Shown here one piece after another: positions 27,692 through 35,707 of a DNA stretch of 64,000 nt (its first letter is position 1; the number at the start of each line of letters is the position of its first letter). Under the pieces are notes generated by a model, which ran no database searches, was not told where the DNA came from, and worked only from the letters and a program-made list of their open reading frames with translations. The position numbers and the translations under genes are program-made. This stretch comes from CAWKOH01 sp963851245 (GTDB lineage: Bacteria > Actinomycetota > Acidimicrobiia > Acidimicrobiales > Palsa-688): positions 62,001 through 126,000 of the forward strand of contig CAWKOH010000012.1 of assembly GCA_963851245.1 (NCBI GenBank), given 5' to 3'.

Positions 27692-27721
27692 GCGCGCCGG
27701 CCGCATCGCTACGCTACTGGG

Positions 27722-27943
27722 GTGTCCGACGCCCCTTCCGACGCCCCTTCCGACGCCACTGAAGTACTCCCTGACGCGGCCCTGCTCGACCAGGTGAACG
27801 CCGATCTGGGGGCGGTCGACGAGGCCCTGCGCCGCCTAGACGACGGGAGCTACGGGACCTGCCAGGTATGCGGTGCCCAGCTCGACGCGAAGGCTCTCGA
27901 GGAGGACCCCCTGCTCATGCTGTGCCCGTACCACCAACACTGA
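27722..27943 (+). CDS. TraR/DksA-type C4 zinc finger protein
   Basis: 73 residues. The N-terminus is acidic (SDAPSDAPSDATEV). A helix QVNADLGAVDEALRRLDDGS and the finger YGTCQVCGAQLDAKALE plus LLMLCPYHQH follow, the fold of DksA/TraR-type RNA polymerase-binding factors. Zinc ligands are the two cysteines of CQVC, then Cys and His in CPYH. GTG start. It is far shorter than DksA and lacks its coiled coil. Function inferred only. Confidence 0.75.
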   Translation: MSDAPSDAPSDATEVLPDAALLDQVNADLGAVDEALRRLDDGSYGTCQVCGAQLDAKALEEDPLLMLCPYHQH

Positions 27944-27957
27944 GTCCCGGAGCGCGG

Positions 27958-27993
27958 CGGGTGGGGGGGTGTGGCGGGGTGGTGGGTGGCGGG
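27958..27993 (+). repeat. G-rich tract between convergent genes (G-quadruplex motif)
   Basis: Five runs of three or more Gs with short spacers lie between the DksA-like stop and the end of the convergent carboxylase gene. It fits the G-quadruplex pattern (loops of seven bases or less). It might help stop opposing transcription. Confidence 0.4.
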
Positions 27994-27998
27994 TGCCG

Positions 27999-29381
27999 TC
28001 AGAGCGGCCCGTTGCCATGCTTACGGGCCACGATGCGTTCGCGCTTGGTCACCAGCATGCGCAAGGACGCGCCGATCACCCGGCGAGTATCCGCCGGGTC
28101 GATGACCTGATCCACGAAGCCCCGGGCGGCGGCCACATAGGGATTCAGGTAGGCCTCCTCGTACTCGTCGACGAGCCGAGCCTGAGTCTCGGCGTCTTCC
28201 CGGCGGTGCAGAATCTGGACCGCGCCCTGGGCCCCCATCACCGCCACCTGAGCCGACGGCCAGGCCAGGCACAGATCGTTGCCCATGCCCTTCGAGTCCA
28301 TGACTATGTAGGCCCCGCCGTAGGCCTTGCGCATGATCAGGCAGACCCTCGGGACGGTCGCCTCGGCGTAGGCGAAGACGAGCTGGGCCCCGTGCCGGAT
28401 CATGCCCCGCCACTCGAGGTCCTTGCCCGGCATGAAGCCGGGGGTGTCCACCAGGGTCAGAAGAGGAACGTTGAACGAGTCGCAGAAGCCGACGAACCGG
28501 GCCCCCTTCTGTGACGCCGCGATGTCGAGGGTTCCGGCCATCGACTGCGGCTGGTTGGCCAGCACGCCGACCGTGCGGCCGTCGATCCGGCACAGAGCCG
28601 TGACCAGCTGGGGCGCCCAACCGGCGCGCAGCTCCAGTAGCTCCCCGTCGTCGGCGATGGAACCGATGGCGTGGCGCACGTCGTAGGACCCGGTCGCGCT
28701 CGGGGGCAGCAGGTCTCGAAGCTCTGGATTGGGCCGGTCGATCGGGTCGCCACTAGGCACGACCGGCGGCTCTTCGTCGGCGTGGTCGGGGAGGTAGTCG
28801 AGGAAACCCGCCACCACCTCTAAACCGGCCGTCACGTCGTCAGCCACGAGGGTGGCCACACCGGAGCTGCGGGCGTGGACCCGCTGTCCCCCCAGTTCGT
28901 CGGGCGCCAGGCGGAGCCCGGTCAGCTGGGCCACCGCAGCCGGCCCGGAGACGTAGGCGACGGCGTCGCCTGTCATCACCACGGCGTCGGCCATCCCCAG
29001 CAGCAGCGCCGGCCCGGACACGGCCAGGCCGTAGGCGACGATGGTCACCGGCACGATGCCCGAGCACTCAGCCAGCGCTTTGGCCGCCCGCCCCCAGCCG
29101 TCCAGCGAGGGCATGCCTTCGACCACGTCGGCTCCCGACGACGCCAGCACAACCACCAGCGGGATGCGCTGGGCCAGCGCGGTCCGCGCCGCGGTGGCAA
29201 AGGTCTCGCTGTCGGCCGCCATCAACGTGCCCCGGCGTATCTGCCGGTCGATATTGACGAGCATCACTTTGCGGTCCGTCACCGGGAGCCTCGACACGGC
29301 CGCAGTCGTGGCGCCGGCAACGCCCGATCTCAGCCCGATCAGCGGGGGCTGGGCTTGGTCGGTCTCGGTGACGATGGCCAT
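27999..29381 (-). CDS. acyl-CoA carboxylase carboxyltransferase (beta) subunit
   Basis: 460 residues of the crotonase-like carboxyltransferase superfamily. SGPALLLGMADAVVMTGDAV, FCDSFNVPLLTLVDTPGFMP, AEATVPRVCLIMRKAYGGAY and IVMDSKGMGNDLCLAWP are typical of propionyl/acetyl-CoA carboxylase beta chains, which transfer the carboxyl group from biotin. The N-terminus is some 50-60 residues shorter than PccB. No biotin-carrier or biotin carboxylase gene is nearby, so the acyl-CoA is unknown. Intact. Confidence 0.85.
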   Translation of the reverse strand: MAIVTETDQAQPPLIGLRSGVAGATTAAVSRLPVTDRKVMLVNIDRQIRRGTLMAADSETFATAARTALAQRIPLVVVLASSGADVVEGMPSLDGWGRAAKALAECSGIVPVTIVAYGLAVSGPALLLGMADAVVMTGDAVAYVSGPAAVAQLTGLRLAPDELGGQRVHARSSGVATLVADDVTAGLEVVAGFLDYLPDHADEEPPVVPSGDPIDRPNPELRDLLPPSATGSYDVRHAIGSIADDGELLELRAGWAPQLVTALCRIDGRTVGVLANQPQSMAGTLDIAASQKGARFVGFCDSFNVPLLTLVDTPGFMPGKDLEWRGMIRHGAQLVFAYAEATVPRVCLIMRKAYGGAYIVMDSKGMGNDLCLAWPSAQVAVMGAQGAVQILHRREDAETQARLVDEYEEAYLNPYVAAARGFVDQVIDPADTRRVIGASLRMLVTKRERIVARKHGNGPL

Positions 29382-29462
29382 GATCAGTGAGACTGCGCGC
29401 CGGGCCGCGGCGTTACCGCCGGAGCCGCCTCGCCGGCGGCTACCCGGTCCCTGCGATGGGGC

Positions 29463-29954
29463 CTACTCGTGTTCGCCCCCCTGCCCGTGATCGAGGCCGC
29501 GGGCTATGAGGAATCCCCGGGCCCGTTCAGTCAGCGGGTAGCGGTGCACGATGGCCCAGAACCCCTGGTCGTGGCGAGCCACGCTCAGGTGGGCCAGTTC
29601 GTGGATAATCACGTAGTCCAGGACCCAGGAGGGCTCCTTGGCCAGGCGGGAGGAGATGCGGACGGCCCCGTCAGAGGGGGTGCAGCTGCCCCACCTCCAC
29701 TCCTGGTTGTCCACCCACCTGATGGTGTACGGATGATGCAGCCCGTAGCGATCGGCGAGAAGGGTGGCTCGCTCCCTCAGATCGATCCTGTCGGTCAAGG
29801 TCCGCCGCTCCATGCGCCGCACCATCTCGGCGACCCACTTCTCTTCTTCTACCGCGGTCATGCTGGCCGGTATAGACACCCGCAGGACCCCACCCACCTG
29901 TCGCGCCTGCACGGTCTTGCGACGCCTGGGGCTGCGAACCACCTCCACCTTCAT
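29463..29954 (-). CDS. YgjP-like metal-dependent hydrolase
   Basis: 163 residues. YVIIHELAHLSVARHDQGFW is an HExxH zinc-metallopeptidase motif with a third ligand residue further on. RWVDNQEWRWGSCTPSDGAV is the family's conserved WGSC block. This is the DUF45/M48-like YgjP family, often next to restriction genes or alone; the substrate is unknown. Start ATG 29954. Distances to the neighbours are ordinary. Confidence 0.85.
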   Translation of the reverse strand: MKVEVVRSPRRRKTVQARQVGGVLRVSIPASMTAVEEEKWVAEMVRRMERRTLTDRIDLRERATLLADRYGLHHPYTIRWVDNQEWRWGSCTPSDGAVRISSRLAKEPSWVLDYVIIHELAHLSVARHDQGFWAIVHRYPLTERARGFLIARGLDHGQGGEHE

Positions 29955-29984
29955 GTCACGGAAGCTACAACGAGCCAGGGACGA

Positions 29985-30611
29985 TCACAGTGATAGGCCG
30001 GAGCGGTCGTCCTCGCCTACCAGGAGGTCAACGGGCGCGGTCGGAAAAAGGCCGTCCGTCCCTATGCTTCCTCGATAACCGGCCAGGTGGCCCGCGCGCG
30101 CCTCGGGCTGGCCGGCTTGCCGGGCCAACGACCTGACCACCCCTCCGTGGGTCACGACGAGGACCCGTTTGCTGGCATTGGCTTTGGCCCGGGCTGCCAC
30201 CCAACGGCCGGCCTGGGCGACTCTTTCGTCGAAACCGGCCCTGGATTCGCCGCCGGGAGGGTACTCGAGCTGTCCTTGGCTGAAGCGCCTGAGGTAACCG
30301 GGCCACTCGGCTTCGATCTCGTCGCGGGTGTGTCCACTCCAGGCCCCCACGTCGTACTCCCGCAGGCTCGATTCGATCTCGTGGCGAGCACCGAAGCCGA
30401 GTTCGGTGTTCATCAGCGCCACCGTCTCGACGGCCCGGCACAGGTCGGAGGAGACAACCAGGTCGAACGGTTGCTCGCCGGACAGCCGGCGAGCCGCCTG
30501 GCGGGCCTGGCACCGGCCCAGAGCGGTGAGCGGCGGATCAGCCTGCCCCTGCCACCTGCCGTCGGCGTTCCATGTGGACTGGGCATGGCGTAGGATCAGC
30601 AGGTCCGGCAT
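29985..30611 (-). CDS. histidine phosphatase family protein
   Basis: About 208 residues. The phosphohistidine motif LLILRHAQSTWNADGRWQGQ is at the N-terminus. VLVVTHGGVVRSLARQ near the end supplies the second catalytic histidine. SSDLCRAVETVALMN and REYDVGAWSGHTRDEIEAEW lie between. Phosphoglycerate mutase-like fold; the substrate is unknown (phosphoglycerate, sugar phosphate or cobalamin-type phosphatase). ATG at 30611 is the natural start; an open stretch upstream is not coding-like. Confidence 0.85.
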   Translation of the reverse strand: MPDLLILRHAQSTWNADGRWQGQADPPLTALGRCQARQAARRLSGEQPFDLVVSSDLCRAVETVALMNTELGFGARHEIESSLREYDVGAWSGHTRDEIEAEWPGYLRRFSQGQLEYPPGGESRAGFDERVAQAGRWVAARAKANASKRVLVVTHGGVVRSLARQAGQPEARAGHLAGYRGSIGTDGLFPTAPVDLLVGEDDRSGLSL

Positions 30612-30683
30612 CGGCGGCACCCTAGTCCGGAGCGGGGCCGGTTCGGCCCAGGCGGTAGCGTTGACCCACGGAGTAAAGAGACA

Positions 30684-31013
30684 GTGACCCCGTTTGCGAC
30701 CAGCGGCCGGGCGGCGTCCTCCGAGAGCGCCGCTCGCCAGGCCTCGGGACCGCCCCCGTCGGTGGTGCTCCTGCTGTTCGCGGCGGCCCGCGAGGCCGCC
30801 GGGACGGGTCGCGAGCGGGTGCAGGCCAGCACGGTCGATCAGGTTCTCAAAGCTGCATGCGAGAGGCATGGCGAGCAGTTCGCGGCCATCCTGGAGCGGT
30901 CCCGGGTCTGGGTCAACGGTGAGCCGGCCGAAGCGGATCGCCTTCTCGACGAGGGCGACGAGGTCGCGGTTCTGCCGCCGGTTTCCGGCGGTTGCGGCGA
31001 CGCGCCATGGTGA
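30684..31013 (+). CDS. MoaD/ThiS-like sulfur carrier
   Basis: 109 residues. After a variable N-terminus the MoaD ubiquitin fold reads VVLLLFAAAREAAGTGRERV to LDEGDEVAVLPPVSGG. Normally the chain ends in GG, where sulfur is attached after adenylation. Here six more residues, CGDAPW, follow, so the glycines are not terminal. Start GTG 30684 behind GGAGTAAAG. The next gene starts in the stop codon (TGATG). It could be active only after trimming. Confidence 0.7.
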   Translation: MTPFATSGRAASSESAARQASGPPPSVVLLLFAAAREAAGTGRERVQASTVDQVLKAACERHGEQFAAILERSRVWVNGEPAEADRLLDEGDEVAVLPPVSGGCGDAPW

Positions 31014-31963
31014 TGGCGGGAGGAAAGAAGACTCGCGCTCCGGACCGGTCTCCTTCGGGGTCGGGGCGGGGGTCGGCGTCGAGTGCGGGTCGGGCGGCTG
31101 GGTCGGGGTCGGGGCGGGGCGCGTCTCGGGTGGCTGTGTCAGCAGGCCCGGCGTCGGATCGAGCTTCGGGCCGGGCTACGCGTCGCCCGCTTTCGAGCCG
31201 ACCGCTCGTGCCCGTCGTCCTGGGGATCGCATGGGCCGCCCTGATCGTGGCGGCAGTGACGACCAGCGCGGCCGCCGCCGTCGCCGTGCTGATCCCCGTC
31301 GGCGTGGTCGCGTCGGTCTCGGCGGTCAGAACAGTGAGCGGCAGGGACAGCCGGCACACCCGCTCGGGGGAACGGGATGTCCTCGTTACTGGTTCCCGCT
31401 ACGGGCTGGCCGTGGCCGCACCCCTCGTTCTTCCTCTAGCCGCCCTCGGGGGTTCCAAGGCCGCCATTGCAGCGACGGCCCTGGTAGTGATCGGCGGGGC
31501 AGCCATCCTGCTGGCAACAGGGCGAGGGACAAGTGTCGCCTTCAACCTGCGCCTGCTGGCGGGGATCCTCGGCCCGTCCGTGGCGGCGATGGCGGTCGTC
31601 CTGGCTCGATCCCAGGGCTCGAACGAAGCAGTGGCCTTCATCGTCGCCATGCTCGGTTACGACCTCGCCGCTTTCATATTCGGAACCGGTCGAGGAGCGC
31701 TCGGCGGAATAGGCGGGGTAGTGGCCGGTCTCCTCACCGTGGCGGTAGTGGCCGTGTTCACTGCTGCCGCTATAGACCCCCCATTTTCAGGCGACCGACC
31801 CTGGATCGTCTTCGGTGCGGTCGGCGTGCTCGCCCCGGCGGGTGTGGCGCTGCTCAGCGCGGTCGTCTCGGGCGCCCGCCTACCTGCTCTGCGCCGCCTC
31901 GATTCACTGGTTCTGAGCGGTCCGGCCTGGGTGATCGCGGTGGCACTGGTCCTCCGGCGCTAG
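31007..31963 (+). CDS. multi-pass membrane protein, possibly CdsA-like
   Basis: About 318 residues. The first 60 are low-complexity Ser/Gly/Arg/Ala, encoded by G-rich repeats (a 17-base unit recurs at 31055 and 31103). Eight or so hydrophobic segments follow. The C-terminal part (GYDLAAFIFGTGRGALGG, later LPALRRLDSLVLSGPAWVIA) vaguely resembles the phosphatidate cytidylyltransferase end RxDSLLFAAP. I do not regard that as proof. Start ATG 31007 or 31013, overlapping the MoaD-like stop. No firm function. Confidence 0.5.
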   Translation: MVMAGGKKTRAPDRSPSGSGRGSASSAGRAAGSGSGRGASRVAVSAGPASDRASGRATRRPLSSRPLVPVVLGIAWAALIVAAVTTSAAAAVAVLIPVGVVASVSAVRTVSGRDSRHTRSGERDVLVTGSRYGLAVAAPLVLPLAALGGSKAAIAATALVVIGGAAILLATGRGTSVAFNLRLLAGILGPSVAAMAVVLARSQGSNEAVAFIVAMLGYDLAAFIFGTGRGALGGIGGVVAGLLTVAVVAVFTAAAIDPPFSGDRPWIVFGAVGVLAPAGVALLSAVVSGARLPALRRLDSLVLSGPAWVIAVALVLRR

Positions 31964-32025
31964 GGGCCTCGAGGTGAGCGGCGCCTGCGCCCAACGCGGC
32001 GAGGGTGCGGTAGCCTCCCCTCCCG

Positions 32026-32556
32026 GTGCCTTTACCTAAAGACGTAACTGATCCGAGCTACCTGGAAGGGCTCGGCGAATGGCCGATAGCCACCATCCGG
32101 GCCCGCCGCGACGAAGCCAACGAAGTCGAGACCGGTTTGTCCTACCAGCGCCGCATCGTGCAAGGGCGTCTCGACATCGTGGTCGCCGAGTTGCATCGCC
32201 GCCAGACAGGGGGTGGCCCAGGCGACGTATCGGAGCTGATCGAACAGCTCCCGACGATTCTGAGCGAGCACGTCAGGGCACCCGGACTGGGCCGATTGCC
32301 GGCTCTCATGGGCCCCGGACAGCTCGACCCCGGGATCGAATCGAAGCTGGAAGAGATACTGCCGGCGGGTCAGCTCGGGTCCCTTTCCGATTTAGACGAC
32401 CAGGAGTTGAGCGACCGAGCGGAGAAGCTCGACGTGCTCGAACGATCCGTCTCAACCCAACGCAAGGCCGTGTTCGAAATCGTCGACCGGTTGCAGGCGG
32501 AGGTCGTCCAGCGCTACCGCAGTGGCGAGGCCACGGTGGACAGCCTGTTGTCGTGA
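32026..32556 (+). CDS. rsiG: RsiG-like c-di-GMP-binding anti-sigma candidate
   Basis: 176 residues, mainly helical. Helix 1 carries E35-x3-S39-x2-R42-x3-Q46-x3-D50, an exact match to the E(X)3S(X)2R(X)3Q(X)3D motif by which RsiG of Streptomyces and Rubrobacter binds c-di-GMP. A second copy near the C-terminus reads E139-x3-S143-x2-R146-x3-F150-x3-D154, with Phe in place of Gln. The known RsiG fold, an antiparallel pair of such helices, fits; it holds the sigma factor WhiG inactive when c-di-GMP is bound. No sigma gene is visible in the window. GTG start, no clear ribosome site. The neighbour is an XRE regulator. Confidence 0.7.
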   Translation: MPLPKDVTDPSYLEGLGEWPIATIRARRDEANEVETGLSYQRRIVQGRLDIVVAELHRRQTGGGPGDVSELIEQLPTILSEHVRAPGLGRLPALMGPGQLDPGIESKLEEILPAGQLGSLSDLDDQELSDRAEKLDVLERSVSTQRKAVFEIVDRLQAEVVQRYRSGEATVDSLLS

Positions 32557-32605
32557 TCCGGGCGGGGAACCCACGCCTGAGTTGGTTGACGGATCCTTGG
32601 CCGGC

Positions 32606-33022
32606 GTGAAGGAGTTCCCCGACCCCTGGCGTGAGCTTGGTGAGTTCATTCGAGAGCAGCGCTCTGGGGCCCGTCTCTCGGTCCGCCGGCTGTCTGACAT
32701 GGCGGGCATCTCGAACCCCTACCTCAGCCAGATCGAACGCGGACTCCGGCGTCCCTCGGCCGAGATCCTGCAACAGATCGCCCGCGCCCTGCGCATCTCG
32801 GCGGAGACCCTTTATGTGCGAGCAGGCATCCTCGACGCCCGAGACCGGGAAGGAAACCTGGCCGAGTCGATTCTGGCTGAACCGACCCTGACCGAGGACC
32901 AGAAGCAAACGTTGTTGCGCATCTATCTGTCCTTCCGCCGCGAAAACGGGACCGTTACGGCACCCGCCGAGAGTGGTAGTACGACAACGGATGGGAGCTC
33001 CGCTCCCATAGAGGCGGTGTAG
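32606..33022 (+). CDS. XRE family helix-turn-helix regulator
   Basis: About 138 residues. The HTH reads LGEFIREQRSGARLSVRRLS, DMAGISNPYLSQIERGLRRP and SAEILQQIARALRISAETLY. An acidic tail follows with a helix TLTEDQKQTLLRIYLSFRREN. It is typical of small actinobacterial cytosolic regulators. Start GTG 32606 is my choice as the first start before the HTH; an upstream longer frame is not supported. It lies between the RsiG-like gene and the glycosyltransferase. Confidence 0.8.
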   Translation: MKEFPDPWRELGEFIREQRSGARLSVRRLSDMAGISNPYLSQIERGLRRPSAEILQQIARALRISAETLYVRAGILDARDREGNLAESILAEPTLTEDQKQTLLRIYLSFRRENGTVTAPAESGSTTTDGSSAPIEAV

Positions 33023-33026
33023 GCCC

Positions 33027-34280
33027 ATGGCTCGGCTGGCCGTGTTGTCCATGCACACGTCCCCGCTTGCCCAACCTGGAACGGGTGACGGGGGTGGGAT
33101 GAACGTGTACGTGCGGGAACTGTGCGCCGCTTTGGCCCGTACTGGTGTGGAGTGTGAGGTCTTCACTCGCGCCGACGACCCGGAGTGTCCTGCGACCGTG
33201 GACGTCGAGCCCGGCTTTCGGGTCCACCACATACCTGCCGGTCCCCTCGACGCCGTGCCTAAAGAAACGTTACCGGAGCTGGTCCCGGCCTGGACCGCCG
33301 GGGTGGGCTCCCGGCTGGCTCTGATGGCCAGCGCGGGCCATCCCGTCGATGCCATCCACGCCAACTACTGGTTGTCGGGCGTCGCCGGTCACACCCTCAA
33401 ACACGAGCTCGAGATACCGCTCCTCGTCACCTTCCACACCCTCGATCGCGTCAAGGCCGACGCCAGTCCCGAAGAGTTGTCGGCCCACGAACCGGCCCGC
33501 CGCGCTCAAGCCGAGGCCGACACCGTAGGTTGCGCCGACGCCGTGGTCGCCTCGTGCACGGTTGAGGCCGAGCAGCTCGTGGAGCTCTACGGCGCCCAAC
33601 CGGAGCGGATCGTGATCGTTCCGCCTGGTGTCGATCACGCCTTCTTCGGGCCGGGGGACAAGGACCAGGCCCGCCGGGCCGTCGGGCTCCCGATCGGGGA
33701 TCCGGTGGTCCTCTTCGCCGGCCGGATCCAGCCGCTGAAGGGGCTGACTGTGGCGGTGGAAGCCCTCGCCGAGATCCGATCGGGCGGGTTGTCCCGGGCA
33801 TCGTTGGTGGTGATCGGCGGGCCGAGTGGTCCCCATGGCCGAGAAGAGCTCGAACGGGTGCGCCGGATCGTCGCCGTCCATGACCTGGGCGAGGTCGTGC
33901 GCATGCTTCCTCCGCAGCGCCACGAGATTCTGTCGACCTACTACCGGGCTGCTGACGCGTGCGTCGTGCCCAGTCATTCCGAGTCGTTCGGCCTGGTGGC
34001 GCTGGAGGCGGCGGCGTGCGGGGTGCCTGTGGTGGCATCGGCGGTCGGAGGACTCACCACTCTCGTCGACCATGGCTGGACCGGCTTCCTGGTCGAGGGC
34101 CGCAACCCCACCGACTACGCCAAACCGCTCAACGAAATCCTCACCGATCGGAGTCTGGCCCTCGGTCTGGGTCGAGCCGCGGCCTCCCGGGCTCGGGCTT
34201 ACACCTGGCGTTCAGCGGCCCAGGATCTGTGGACGCGCGGCGAGGCACTGACGTCTTCTGTGCTCGTGGCCTGCGGGTAG
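33027..34280 (+). CDS. mshA: GT4 glycosyltransferase, MshA-like
   Basis: 417 residues with two Rossmann domains. GDGGGMNVYVRELCAALA is close to the GDSGGMNVYV of MshA, the inositol-phosphate GlcNAc transferase of mycothiol synthesis. HANYWLSGVAGHTLKHEL, FAGRIQPLKGLTVAVEAL and the C-terminal ESFGLVALEAAACGVPVVAS (nucleotide-sugar binding, with the conserved E) complete the family. It starts 4 bases after the XRE stop. If MshA, it begins mycothiol synthesis from UDP-GlcNAc; other GT4 roles are possible as the other mycothiol genes are absent here. Confidence 0.75.
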   Translation: MARLAVLSMHTSPLAQPGTGDGGGMNVYVRELCAALARTGVECEVFTRADDPECPATVDVEPGFRVHHIPAGPLDAVPKETLPELVPAWTAGVGSRLALMASAGHPVDAIHANYWLSGVAGHTLKHELEIPLLVTFHTLDRVKADASPEELSAHEPARRAQAEADTVGCADAVVASCTVEAEQLVELYGAQPERIVIVPPGVDHAFFGPGDKDQARRAVGLPIGDPVVLFAGRIQPLKGLTVAVEALAEIRSGGLSRASLVVIGGPSGPHGREELERVRRIVAVHDLGEVVRMLPPQRHEILSTYYRAADACVVPSHSESFGLVALEAAACGVPVVASAVGGLTTLVDHGWTGFLVEGRNPTDYAKPLNEILTDRSLALGLGRAAASRARAYTWRSAAQDLWTRGEALTSSVLVACG

Positions 34281-34640
34281 ACGCGTGCTCTTGCCGCGGT
34301 CGGCGTTCGCCGATACTCTCCCCTAGGCCGTCAGCCCGAGGGCGTCTACGGAACATGTTCGTTCGGGGAAGTGCGAGCGGTTTCGCGCGGTCACTCGGGC
34401 GGCGGCATGGGGCGACAGAGAGACCAGTTTTCGGGTCGGGCGGGCCGCCCACCTGGCGGAGGGCGGGTCGGGCCGCGGCGCGGGCGGGCGAGGACAGTCT
34501 GGGCTGGGCGGGGCGCATGGCCGGCGGGGCTGGCGGGGCTGGCGGGGCTGGCGGGCGCCAGACCGGCGGGTCGCCGCAGATAAGGCCAGGGGGCGCGGCC
34601 TGGGCAAGGTGGCCCAGTTCAGGCGGGGTGGGTATCGCTT
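34281..34640. other. non-coding GC-rich low-complexity stretch
   Basis: No reading frame looks real. It holds runs such as ctggcggggctggcggggct and a 10-base palindrome gaacatgttc at 34351-34360. The repeat array at 34644 follows. Confidence 0.4.
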
Positions 34641-34643
34641 ATG

Positions 34644-34727
34644 TCTCGGTGCCAAATGACATTCTCGGTGCCATTAGGCACCCAAAATATATCTAAATGG
34701 CACCGAGATGATGAAATGGCACCGAGA
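34644..34727 (+). repeat. four-copy symmetric repeat array (operator-like) before the AbiEi-like gene
   Basis: The unit TCTCGGTGCCA appears at 34644-34654 and 34663-34673. Its inverse TGGCACCGAGA appears at 34698-34708 and 34717-34727. Both pairs are 19 bases apart. The middle is AT-rich (aaaatatatctaaa). The array ends 27 bases before the ATG at 34755, an ideal place for autoregulation; AbiEi-type antitoxins are known to bind inverted repeats in their own promoters. Confidence 0.75.
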
Positions 34728-34754
34728 CTTAGCGACAGCTCTACGCTGAGACGC

Positions 34755-35696
34755 ATGAAAGACGCGGAAGGCCGAGAACTGCAGTATCGCTTTCGCCGTC
34801 AGCACAGCCTGGTCCGGCGGTCCGAACTTCGTCTCCTCGGCATCAGCGCCAAGGCCGAGCGGGCCAAGCTTGCAAGAGGCGAGTGGCAGCGAGTCGGCCA
34901 GCAGGTGATTCGCCTCGCCGGCAGCCGGGCCACTCCCGAACAGCGCCTGATGGCGGCCTGCTTGGAGGCCGGGCCAACGGCGATCGCTTCGCACCAATCG
35001 GCGGCCTGGCTATGGGGCATGGCACCCTGTCCGGACCGGCCCGCCATCACCATAGGGCGGACCAACCCGACGCGATTCCGCGGGATCGAAGTGCACCGAC
35101 CGGTTGACCTACCGGAGCGGGTCTCGGTCCTTCGCGACATTCCTTGCACCGATCCCTTGCGAACGCTTCGCGACCTGGCCGGGGTGTGTCCACCCGACGT
35201 CCTGGACGCCGCGATCGACGCCGGTCTGGCGCGACGTTTGGTCAGTGTCGCTGCTCTCGAAGCGGAGATCCGGAGATCGGCTCGCCCTGGTCGCACCGGG
35301 GTCGGCCGGCTGCGCCACGCTCTCGCCCGGCGCGGGATGTCAGGAGCACCCCATCCGAGCGTCCTGGAGAGCCGGGTTCTGAGGCTGCTGCGGCGGATGG
35401 GAATCCAGCCTGTCGCGGTGGAGGTCAAGGTGGGGTCTGACGGGCGATACCGAGTCGACACATTGCTCGACCCGAGGGTGGCCATGGAAGTTGACGGGTA
35501 CACCTATCACGCCGCTCCCGAGCTCAAGGCGGAGGACGAGCGCCGCCGCGGCCGACTCCGATTGAGTGGGATCTTCGTGCTCGTGTACGACTGGACCGAA
35601 GTGCTGCGTGATACCCGCCGGATCGCCGCCGAGTGCCATGAAGCGATCGCCAAGTACGGCTCCGCCGGCAAGCGGTCGCCTCGACGGGTGTCGTAG
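34755..35696 (+). CDS. AbiEi-like protein with DUF559-type nuclease-like C-terminus
   Basis: About 313 residues. The N-terminal half (RELQYRFRRQHSLVRRSELR, RAKLARGEWQRVGQQVIRLA, AGPTAIASHQSAAWLWGM) resembles AbiEi-type antitoxin winged-helix domains. The C-terminal half SVLESRVLRLLRRMGIQPVA, YRVDTLLDPRVAMEVDGYTY and LVYDWTEVLRD has the E-D-ExD spacing of a PD-(D/E)xK/Vsr-like (DUF559) fold. No partner toxin gene follows; proC starts 11 bases later. It may be a solitary regulator or nuclease. Start ATG chosen by the CTGAG just upstream and by the array position. Confidence 0.7.
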   Translation: MKDAEGRELQYRFRRQHSLVRRSELRLLGISAKAERAKLARGEWQRVGQQVIRLAGSRATPEQRLMAACLEAGPTAIASHQSAAWLWGMAPCPDRPAITIGRTNPTRFRGIEVHRPVDLPERVSVLRDIPCTDPLRTLRDLAGVCPPDVLDAAIDAGLARRLVSVAALEAEIRRSARPGRTGVGRLRHALARRGMSGAPHPSVLESRVLRLLRRMGIQPVAVEVKVGSDGRYRVDTLLDPRVAMEVDGYTYHAAPELKAEDERRRGRLRLSGIFVLVYDWTEVLRDTRRIAAECHEAIAKYGSAGKRSPRRVS

Positions 35697-35707
35697 GGTC
35701 GAGGCCC

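Noticed and set aside
26756..27706. Minus-strand frame over the DrrB-like gene
   Set aside because: Gln/His/Glu-rich shadow of a membrane protein; PadR, ATPase and permease order is clear.
34351..34360. gaacatgttc as a LexA/SOS box
   Set aside because: Only two bases separate the half-sites; the actinobacterial SOS box needs four. No SOS gene follows.
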